DNA of 23,833 nucleotides from an uncultured Lachnospiraceae bacterium (lineage in GTDB: Bacteria; Bacillota; Clostridia; Lachnospirales; Lachnospiraceae): NCBI GenBank assembly GCA_937891165.1, contig CALAEX010000119.1, positions 1 to 23,833 of the forward strand, written 5' to 3'. Made by a program: the position numbers and the translations under genes. Below, in pieces: positions 6,394-12,013 of the stretch (positions are counted from its first letter, which is position 1; each line of letters begins with the position of its first letter). The notes below the pieces were generated by a model. It was given only the letters and a program-made list of their open reading frames with translations. It was not told where the DNA came from and did no database searches.

Positions 6394-7506
6394 TTGAATA
6401 ACATCAAATTAGCAGAAAACCTAGTATATTTAAGGAGGAAAAAAGGAGTTACACAAGAAACGATAGCTGATTTTTTAGGAATTACGAAGGCTTCGATATC
6501 CAAATGGGAAACAGGTCTTAGTTTGCCCGATATTGCACAATTACCCAAAATAGCGTCTTATTATGATATTTCGATTGATGAGTTAATGGGGTATCAAGCT
6601 CAAATTTCCATGGAAGCAATCAAAACGCAGTATGAAGCATTTGCAGAAGATTTTGCAAAACGAAATTTTTCTGATGTAATGGAAGACATTCGTAACTTTA
6701 TCCGCCAGTATTATTCTTGTTATCCAGCATTATTACAAATGGTTGTTTTGTTATTGAATCATTATAAGATGGCAGAGGTACAAGAACAACCAAATATACT
6801 ACAAGAAATGATACAGTTATGTGAACGTATTCAAGAAAAAAGTGTAGATGTAAATTTATGTGTAGATGCAAATATATTACAGGCATCTATAGAATTATTG
6901 CAGGGAAAACCAGAAGAAGCTATTCAAAAGTTACAGCCTTTTTGTGAAAGACGAAATATGAAAGAAGGCTCTGAAGGAATTTTAATTCAAGCATATCGAA
7001 TGACAGGGCAGATAGAAGAATCGTTAGAATGGAATCAGGTTCATATTTTTACTCATTTATTAAGTTTAGTAGAAAATAGTATTCTTTATTTGGTATCTAA
7101 TTTAAACAATAAAGAGGTTGCCATTCAAACCATAGAGCGAACACAAAAGATAGTAGAAGCTTATGAATTATATCAACTTCATCCAAATTCTTATTTAAAA
7201 TTTCAATATGCAAAAGCAATGTTTTATGCAACACATGATAGAAAGCAAGAAGCATTAGAAGCATTAAAAATTTTTGTAGAGGATGGGGTTTCTTTTGTAA
7301 AAAATGCATTGTACCTTCATGGAGATAGTTATTTTGATAGGTTGGATAACCACTTTAAAAAGATGGAGGAATATAACATTTTGCCAAGAAATAAACAAAC
7401 GGTATTGGTATCAATAAGACAGGATTTAGAACATCCTATATTTAAAGAAATTCGTATGACAGAAGAATTTAAATGTATGATAGCATTATTTCAAGATATA
7501 GAATAA
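6394..7506 (+). CDS. XRE-family regulator with C-terminal TPR-like region
   Basis: A 370-residue cytoplasmic regulator. Residues about 5-62 are an XRE/Cro helix-turn-helix (LRRKKGVTQETIADFLGITKAS with SKWETG and LPDIAQLPKIASYYDISIDELMG). The remaining 300 residues are helical and TPR-like, as in regulators that sense peptides or protein partners. The start is TTG at 6394, supported by AGGGAG (about 6380-6385) and by the domain starting immediately. Three genes for a PLDc_N peptide and an ABC exporter follow within 24 nt or overlap, so it probably controls its own operon, perhaps through the palindrome at 6310-6327. The signal is unknown; antimicrobial peptides are a reasonable guess for this cassette type. 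Confidence 0.85.
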   Translation: MNNIKLAENLVYLRRKKGVTQETIADFLGITKASISKWETGLSLPDIAQLPKIASYYDISIDELMGYQAQISMEAIKTQYEAFAEDFAKRNFSDVMEDIRNFIRQYYSCYPALLQMVVLLLNHYKMAEVQEQPNILQEMIQLCERIQEKSVDVNLCVDANILQASIELLQGKPEEAIQKLQPFCERRNMKEGSEGILIQAYRMTGQIEESLEWNQVHIFTHLLSLVENSILYLVSNLNNKEVAIQTIERTQKIVEAYELYQLHPNSYLKFQYAKAMFYATHDRKQEALEALKIFVEDGVSFVKNALYLHGDSYFDRLDNHFKKMEEYNILPRNKQTVLVSIRQDLEHPIFKEIRMTEEFKCMIALFQDIE

Positions 7507-7530
7507 GAACTTTTAGGAAAGGAGAACAGG

Positions 7531-7734
7531 ATGGAACAATTAACAGAACTTTTACCATTTTTAATACCGTTAGTGATAGCAGAGGTTATTTTATTAGCAG
7601 TAACACTTCGTCATATTTTAACGCATAACACCTATAAAAGAGGCAATCGTGTTTTATGGATAGTAGTTGCGATTGTAGGAATGCAGTTTTGGGGTCCAAT
7701 CCTTTATTTTATATTAGGAAAAGAGGGTGAATAG
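7531..7734 (+). CDS. Small PLDc_N-domain membrane protein
   Basis: A 67-residue protein with two membrane segments (about 8-28 and 43-63) around a basic loop. It matches the PLDc_N (phospholipase D nuclease N-terminal) small-protein type, with the closing FWGPILYFILGK signature. Despite the name it carries no catalytic HKD motif. GGAAAGGAG lies before the ATG, and the TAG stop directly abuts the ATG of the ABC ATPase. Such peptides accompany ABC exporters in many Firmicutes and may help assemble or regulate the transporter; the role is not established. Confidence 0.8.
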   Translation: MEQLTELLPFLIPLVIAEVILLAVTLRHILTHNTYKRGNRVLWIVVAIVGMQFWGPILYFILGKEGE

Positions 7735-8637
7735 ATGAGTATATTAGAATTATCTCATGTATCAAAGGCATTTGGTAGTAGAAAAATTATAGAGGATATT
7801 AGCTTTTCTGTGCAAGAGGGAACAATCTTTGGTTTTATCGGACAAAATGGTGCTGGCAAGACAACCACAATGAAGATGATACTTGGTTTATTACCAATAG
7901 ATAGTGGAGAAATTTTTGTTCATGGAGAAAAGGTTTCTTATGGACAAAATAAAACAAATCAGTATACCGGCTATCTTCCAGATGTACCAGAGTTTTATGG
8001 ATTTATGACACCAAAGGAATATTTAACATTGTGTGGTGAAATCGTAGGTTTGCCAAAAGCAGAGATTTCTAAACGTGTAAATGAATTATTAGAGAGAGTT
8101 GGCTTGTCGAAAGTAAATAAGAGGATACATGGATTTTCTAGAGGAATGAAGCAACGCTTAGGAATTGCACAAGCGTTGCTTCATTCTCCGAAATTGTTGA
8201 TTTGTGATGAACCAACATCTGCCCTAGACCCTGTAGGAAGAAAAGAAATTTTAGATATTTTAGCAGATGTAAAAAAAGAAACAACCGTGATTTTTTCTAC
8301 CCATATTTTATCTGATGTGGAACGAATTTGTGATACGATTGCATTTTTATATGATGGAACAATCGCATTGCAAGGAAGTTTAGATGAAATCAAAGCAACT
8401 CATAAAGGAACAGGAGTAGAATTGGATTTTTACAACATAGAAGATAGAGAGAAATTTCATCAATTATATATGGGTGGAATAGTTTTGAATCCTTTGCGAC
8501 TTCAATATAAGCAAAAAAAGGAAAAAGATATGATGCAAATGATAAAAGTGTTAGTAGAACAGGAGATTCCTATTCAGAAAATAGAAATGTTAGAGCCGAA
8601 TTTAGAAGATTTGTTTTTGGAGGTGGTTAAAAAATGA
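7735..8637 (+). CDS. ABC transporter ATP-binding protein
   Basis: A 300-residue ATPase of the CcmA/BcrA-like ABC exporter class. Walker A is GQNGAGKT (36-43), the signature motif is the variant FSRGMKQR in place of LSGGQ, Walker B and catalytic Glu lie in LLICDEPTSALDP, and the switch His is in STHIL. The last 80 or so residues form the usual extra C-terminal domain of this class. It starts directly at the preceding stop codon, and its end overlaps the permease start by 4 nt (ATGA), so the pair is translationally coupled. It should power the membrane protein that follows, exporting an unknown compound such as a peptide, lipid or antibiotic. Confidence 0.92.
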   Translation: MSILELSHVSKAFGSRKIIEDISFSVQEGTIFGFIGQNGAGKTTTMKMILGLLPIDSGEIFVHGEKVSYGQNKTNQYTGYLPDVPEFYGFMTPKEYLTLCGEIVGLPKAEISKRVNELLERVGLSKVNKRIHGFSRGMKQRLGIAQALLHSPKLLICDEPTSALDPVGRKEILDILADVKKETTVIFSTHILSDVERICDTIAFLYDGTIALQGSLDEIKATHKGTGVELDFYNIEDREKFHQLYMGGIVLNPLRLQYKQKKEKDMMQMIKVLVEQEIPIQKIEMLEPNLEDLFLEVVKK

Positions 8638-9404
8638 AGCAGTTAATCGCATTTTCTAAAAAAGAATTTTTAGAAACTTGGAGAACTGGTAAATTTTTAA
8701 TTTTAGTGATTGTGTTTGCTTTATTTGGTATTATGAATCCAGCAATTGCTAAATTAACTCCTTGGATGATGGAACAATTTTCGGAATCATTAGAACAATC
8801 AGGACTTATCCTTACAGAAGTAACGGTAGATGCAATGACTTCATGGACGCAATTTTATAAAAATATTCCTATAGGTTTGATTATTTTTTTACTAATGTTT
8901 AGCGGAATTCTGACAACAGAACTTCAAAAGGGAACATTGATTAATATGCTTACGAAAGGATTGTCTAGAAAAATTGTTGTGATAGCAAAAACAATACTTA
9001 TGATGACGATGTGGACAGTAAGTTATTGGATGTGCTTTTTGATTACTTATAGTTATAACGCATATTTTTGGAAGAATGAAATTGCGAAGCATTTATATTT
9101 TTCTGCATTTTGTATCTATTTATTTGGAGTATGGCTAGTAATACTATTGATATTATTATCAACGATAGCTACAACAACTTCTTTTTTAACAGTTGGTATG
9201 GGAGGAATTTTTTTTGTAGTATATTTACTTGGCATATTGCCAGATGTAAAGAATTATTTACCAACAAAACTGTTAGATGCTTCAGGATTGCTATCGGATA
9301 TAGGAAAAATAGGAGATTATTCCCTTAGTATTGGAATTACAATGGGAATTTCTATCATTCAATTAATAATTGGAATTATCTTATTTAATAAGAAAAAAAT
9401 TTAA
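8634..9404 (+). CDS. ABC-2 type transporter permease
   Basis: A 256-residue protein with about six membrane segments, beginning with FSKKEFLETWRTGKFLIL, the typical N-terminal amphipathic helix and first membrane helix of ABC-2 permeases. A large external loop (about 37-75) follows, then LLMFSGILTTELQKGTLINMLTKG, the coupling-helix region. It overlaps the ATPase gene by 4 nt and completes the exporter. No terminator is visible before the type I toxin promoter at 9419, 15 bp after the stop. Confidence 0.88.
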   Translation: MKQLIAFSKKEFLETWRTGKFLILVIVFALFGIMNPAIAKLTPWMMEQFSESLEQSGLILTEVTVDAMTSWTQFYKNIPIGLIIFLLMFSGILTTELQKGTLINMLTKGLSRKIVVIAKTILMMTMWTVSYWMCFLITYSYNAYFWKNEIAKHLYFSAFCIYLFGVWLVILLILLSTIATTTSFLTVGMGGIFFVVYLLGILPDVKNYLPTKLLDASGLLSDIGKIGDYSLSIGITMGISIIQLIIGIILFNKKKI

Positions 9405-9418
9405 TCGCAGATTTTTTA

Positions 9419-9447
9419 TTGAACCTTTATTTTGTATATGATATAAT
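9419..9447 (+). promoter_or_regulatory. Toxin promoter of type I TA copy A
   Basis: TTGAAC (9419-9424) and a perfect TATAAT (9442-9447) with 17-bp spacing and TG at 9439-9440. The same sequence recurs in copy B at 10625-10653. Confidence 0.8.
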
Positions 9448-9481
9448 CAAATTGTTTAATTGAACAGAAAGTAGGATGCGA

Positions 9482-9529
9482 ATTTCCGATGTTAGATGCC
9501 CTCTAGTACATAAAGGAGGGTGATGCCCT
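9482..9529 (+). promoter_or_regulatory. Toxin mRNA leader with SD-masking and 5'-3' pairing sites
   Basis: ATTTCCGAT (9482-9490) and GCCCTC (9498-9503) are complementary to ATCGGAAAT (9672-9680) and GAGGGC (9665-9670) near the mRNA 3' end. The SD core GGAGGG (9515-9520) can also pair locally, either with CCCTC (9499-9503) or with CCCT (9526-9529). This is the kind of structure that keeps type I toxin mRNAs untranslated until processed; the complementarity is seen, the mechanism is inferred. Confidence 0.55.
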
Positions 9530-9616
9530 ATGAACACAATGGAAGTTTTAACTTTATTGCTTGTTATTTTTGCGGCACTATCTTATATAGATAATCACGA
9601 TAACAAAAAGAAATAG
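9530..9616 (+). CDS. Type I toxin, Hol-Tox (putative holin-like) family, 28 aa
   Basis: A 28-residue peptide beginning MNTMEVLTLLLVIFAAL and ending in the charged tail DNHDNKKK. One membrane segment covers about residues 5-20, followed by SYIDN, the layout of the putative holin-like toxins related to TxpA/BsrG. Such peptides insert in the membrane and are lethal when overproduced. The SD AAGGAGGG ends 9 nt before the ATG. It has its own promoter at 9419-9447 and terminator at 9719-9748. The antisense RNA from 9701 overlaps its 3' end. It sits between an ABC exporter operon and a bilin-reductase-like gene. Confidence 0.85.
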   Translation: MNTMEVLTLLLVIFAALSYIDNHDNKKK

Positions 9617-9701
9617 CATCCCTCAACCGTCCAAAGTTAGGATGCTATTCTTGTAATCTTCACTGAGGGCAATCGGAAATTTCACTTCCGAATTCCTTTC
9701 T
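9603..9701 (-). ncRNA. Antisense RNA antitoxin of type I TA copy A
   Basis: On the minus strand TTGAAA (9736-9731) and TATAAT (9713-9708) are separated by exactly 17 bp, predicting a start near 9701. The RNA would be about 98 nt and end at a perfect 10-bp hairpin, AATAGCATCC / GGATGCTATT (9649-9640 and 9621-9612), followed on the minus strand by TCTTTTTG. It is fully complementary to the 3' untranslated part and last codon of the toxin mRNA. It also contains a copy of the mRNA 5' arm sequence, so it can compete for the 3' arm. Ends are predicted, not measured. Confidence 0.75.
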
Positions 9702-9707
9702 AAGTAA

Positions 9708-9736
9708 ATTATACACTAGGGTGCTTGTGTTTTCAA
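9708..9736 (-). promoter_or_regulatory. Antisense RNA promoter, copy A
   Basis: TTGAAA-17 bp-TATAAT on the minus strand. Its -35 overlaps the loop and 3' arm of the toxin terminator, so one 30-bp segment serves both strands. Confidence 0.75.
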
Positions 9737-9748
9737 GTACCCTTTTTT
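9719..9748 (+). terminator. Toxin mRNA terminator, copy A
   Basis: GGGTGCTTG (9719-9727) pairs with CAAGTACCC (9734-9742), with one G-U pair and a 6-nt loop, followed by six T. Confidence 0.85.
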
Positions 9749-9776
9749 GAAAATTTTGATAAAATAGGGAGGCTGT

Positions 9777-10577
9777 ATGAACAAAAACAATTCAAAGAAA
9801 AAGAAAATAAGTGTGATAATAGTAGGAATAGTTCTTGCTGTTATTTCCATAGTAGGTAGTATCGTTGGGATAATTGCAAGAAAAAATGTAAAAGCAATGA
9901 ATCATTGTGTAGAATCAGTACTAACAGAATTACAAAAGCATTATACGATAACACCTCTTGATGTAGGAGAATATAAGGAAATGAAACTATATGGAATTAT
10001 GAAGTTTCATGTAGAGCAGTATGATATTGAAGGGCTAGGAAATCTTTCAATTATGCGTACGAATATGGGTATTATGCAAATGGCTACGGTAGTAATTACA
10101 CCAAAAGATAAAAATATGCCATTACTTTCCGCAGATTATATGTACATATTGTCAAATCGTAAAGCTTATTTAGAGTTTTATGATGTAGTAAAAGAAAAAG
10201 ATGAGCCATATATTCAGTTATTAAATGCTCTGTCAAACGTTCAAAGTAATTATGACTCTTTGGAAGATATAGAAACTTCTCCTGCTTGGTATCAACATTT
10301 ATTAACTGTGACATCTTATAAAGGTGGTAGTTTTGATGCAGATAGAGAGTTAGAAGGAATGTTAACAGATAGTTTAACTGTCTATTTAGAACATAGTAAG
10401 CAACTTCCTAAGTTAACAGCAGAAGAAAAATTAGAAAAACTAGAAATTACAATGGCATATACCGATGGATTGATTGAAAAAGGTGGAATTTCAACGGATG
10501 TATTTAAAAAAGAACTTGGGGAAGAAGAAACAAAAAAATTCTTTGATACTGTATTTTTTGGAACGACAGTAGAATAA
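9777..10577 (+). CDS. Membrane-anchored protein resembling ferredoxin-dependent bilin reductases
   Basis: A 266-residue protein with a lysine-rich start, one N-terminal membrane anchor (about 11-33) and a soluble domain of about 230 residues. I place it tentatively near the ferredoxin-dependent bilin reductase (FDBR) fold, known from phycobilin and phytochromobilin synthesis, from collinear features. MPLLSADYMY (114-123) matches the PLFGCD strand, so D120 would equal the catalytic Asp. SPAWYQ (168-173) matches the PPW turn before a long helix, and FKKELGEEETKKFFDTVFFG (243-262) matches the FGxxWxxxYxxxVLFD tail. The catalytic His of PcyA would be replaced by Ala about residue 103. Substrate is unknown. 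GGGAGG (9767-9772) precedes the ATG by only 4 nt. No promoter of its own is evident; it lies between type I TA copies A and B. Confidence 0.55.
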   Translation: MNKNNSKKKKISVIIVGIVLAVISIVGSIVGIIARKNVKAMNHCVESVLTELQKHYTITPLDVGEYKEMKLYGIMKFHVEQYDIEGLGNLSIMRTNMGIMQMATVVITPKDKNMPLLSADYMYILSNRKAYLEFYDVVKEKDEPYIQLLNALSNVQSNYDSLEDIETSPAWYQHLLTVTSYKGGSFDADRELEGMLTDSLTVYLEHSKQLPKLTAEEKLEKLEITMAYTDGLIEKGGISTDVFKKELGEEETKKFFDTVFFGTTVE

Positions 10578-10587
10578 CAAATATCAA

Positions 10588-10623
10588 AAATCTGCTCTAT
10601 CATGAAAAAAGAGCAGATTTTTT
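10588..10623 (+). terminator. Terminator after the bilin-reductase-like gene
   Basis: AAATCTGCTCT (10588-10598) pairs perfectly with AGAGCAGATTT (10610-10620), followed by three T. The 3' arm GCAGATTTTTTATTGAACC is also the left boundary of similarity between copies A and B. Confidence 0.85.
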
Positions 10624-10624
10624 A

Positions 10625-10653
10625 TTGAACCTTTATTTTGTATATGATATAAT
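10625..10653 (+). promoter_or_regulatory. Retained toxin promoter of TA copy B
   Basis: TTGAAC (10625-10630) and TATAAT (10648-10653), 17-bp spacer, the same as in copy A. The toxin start it once served is deleted, so it may now feed transcription toward the Wadjet operon through the terminator at 10832. Confidence 0.65.
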
Positions 10654-10661
10654 TAAATTGT

Positions 10662-10729
10662 TTAATTTATTGCTTGTTATTTTTGCGGCACTATCTTATA
10701 TAGATAATCACGATAACAAAAAGAAATAG
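10662..10729 (+). pseudogene. Decayed type I toxin, copy B
   Basis: From about codon 9 to the stop the sequence matches the copy A toxin (LLLVIFAALSYIDN and DNKKK then TAG). Relative to copy A, about 93 bp (9462-9554 of A) are missing: the leader arm, the SD and the first eight codons. The deletion junction lies at short TTTAA/TT matches. No SD precedes any remaining start, so no product is expected. Confidence 0.8.
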
Positions 10730-10826
10730 AATCCCTCAACCGTCCAAAGTTAGGATGCTATTCTTGTAATCTTCACTGAGGGTAATCGGAAATTTCAATT
10801 CTGAATACTTTTCTAAGTAGATTATG
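10725..10826 (-). pseudogene. Relic of the antisense antitoxin, copy B
   Basis: The minus-strand -35 (TTGAAA, 10849-10844) and 17-bp spacing are kept, but the -10 is CATAAT (10826-10821) instead of TATAAT. The terminator stem has a G-A-A change (GAATCC for GCATCC) that breaks pairing with GGATGC. Both changes are expected once no toxin needs to be repressed. Confidence 0.6.
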
Positions 10827-10831
10827 CACTA

Positions 10832-10860
10832 GGGTACTTGTGTTTTCAAGTACCCTTTTT
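10832..10860 (+). terminator. Terminator of TA copy B, upstream of the Wadjet operon
   Basis: GGGTACTTG (10832-10840) and CAAGTACCC (10847-10855) form a perfect 9-bp stem followed by five T. It stands between the only clear promoter (10625-10653) and jetD. Confidence 0.8.
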
Positions 10861-10892
10861 AAAAATTTTTATAAACATTGTGGAGAAAAAAA

Positions 10893-11897
10893 GTGAAGCG
10901 AATTTCTTTAGAAGAGCTAGAGATTCAATATAAAATAACAGAATATTTAGAATTACATAAAAAAATAATTACTTTATTAGAAGAAGGAAAAATAAAACCA
11001 GTCAAAGCTTCTGGAAAGAATGGAAAAACTCCAGCATTATACAAGCAATATTGGTGCATAGAAGAACAAGAAGATGTTTCTAAAGAGAAAGAAGAATTAC
11101 TTTTTGATTATGTTCCATTGATTTCAACAGAGTATTATTTAGGTCATATCAAACAATACAAAGAAGACCGAATATGGGTACAATTATTAAATCAGTATTT
11201 AAAAACAAATCGAGAAAAATTACAAATTTTAAAATCTATCAATGAGCGAAGTTTTGAAATTTGGCATCGGGAAAAATTTTTAAAGGAAGAACAAGGGAAG
11301 AAAATTTTAAAGCGTTGTGGGTTGAGTCTTCAAGATTTGAATTTGTATGAAACAACAGAACCAATGGCGTATTATTCTTATACAAAAGAAGTACCTCAAA
11401 AAATGTTGATTTTAGAAAATAAAGATACTTTTTATAGTATGAGAAAGCTTTTATTAGACGGGAAAAATGATATTTTTGGAATCAACATAGGGACTTTAAT
11501 TTATGGTTCTGGAAAAGGAATTTTTCGTTCTTTTTCTGATTTCTTTTTCTGCTGTGAGCTTTATATGAGAGAACAAGGAAATATCTTATATTATCTTGGA
11601 GATTTAGATTATGAGGGGATATTGATTTATGAAAATTTTGTAGAAAGAGAATATTTCATGTATCAAAAGGAAGGTAAGATAGAAGTTCAACCTTTTGTTT
11701 TAGGATATATTAAAATGTTGGAAAAAGCAAAGAAAATAGGAATAAGTCAAATGCCAGAAATGAAACAAGGGCAAAATCAGAAAATAGGAACAACATTTTT
11801 CAGTTATTTTCCTAAAAATATTGCAGAGGAAATAAAAAATTTATTAAAAATTGGCAAGTATATTCCACAAGAAATATTGTCAACAGAAGATTTTTAG
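10893..11897 (+). CDS. jetD: Wadjet nuclease subunit JetD (TOPRIM)
   Basis: A 334-residue protein with the JetD/DUF2220 TOPRIM layout. The N-terminal half is a helical arm. The C-terminal half holds LILEN (catalytic Glu about residue 175), then YGSGKG (about 204-209) and LGDLDYEG (Asp about 237 and 239), the metal-binding residues of TOPRIM nucleases. In studied Wadjet systems JetD is a topoisomerase VI-like nuclease that cuts circular DNA after the SMC motor extrudes a loop. The frame is open from a TTG at 10878, but GTG at 10893 is chosen because GGAG (10882-10885) lies 7 nt before it. Here jetD comes first, whereas the well-known jetABCD operons end with it. A shortened palindromic element starts 3 bp after its stop. 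Confidence 0.88.
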   Translation: MKRISLEELEIQYKITEYLELHKKIITLLEEGKIKPVKASGKNGKTPALYKQYWCIEEQEDVSKEKEELLFDYVPLISTEYYLGHIKQYKEDRIWVQLLNQYLKTNREKLQILKSINERSFEIWHREKFLKEEQGKKILKRCGLSLQDLNLYETTEPMAYYSYTKEVPQKMLILENKDTFYSMRKLLLDGKNDIFGINIGTLIYGSGKGIFRSFSDFFFCCELYMREQGNILYYLGDLDYEGILIYENFVEREYFMYQKEGKIEVQPFVLGYIKMLEKAKKIGISQMPEMKQGQNQKIGTTFFSYFPKNIAEEIKNLLKIGKYIPQEILSTEDF

Positions 11898-11900
11898 CAT

Positions 11901-11988
11901 CTTCAATAAATTTTTTGAAAAAAATTATTAAATGTATGTTGGAATAAAAGATTATAGGATTTCAAAGAAGCCAAAAGACTTATGGAAG
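11901..11988. repeat. Internally deleted MITE-like element, copy 2
   Basis: Read on this strand, 11901-11970 follows the reverse complement of the right part of the 1668-1916 element (CTTCAATAA, then AATGTATGTT at 11931-11940, then a TTCAAAGAAG-type end). CCAAAAGACTTATGGAAG at 11971-11988 matches that element's other end with one change. The structured core with its 17-bp arms is missing, leaving about 88 bp. It fills most of the jetD-jetA gap and is transcribed with the operon if the operon is continuous. Confidence 0.65.
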
Positions 11989-12013
11989 TTTTAGTAGAGA
12001 GGTATGTAAAAGA

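Noticed and set aside
10869..10875. TATAAA as -10 of a jetD promoter
   Set aside because: No acceptable -35 at 16-18 bp; it lies at the end of the terminator's T/A-rich tail.
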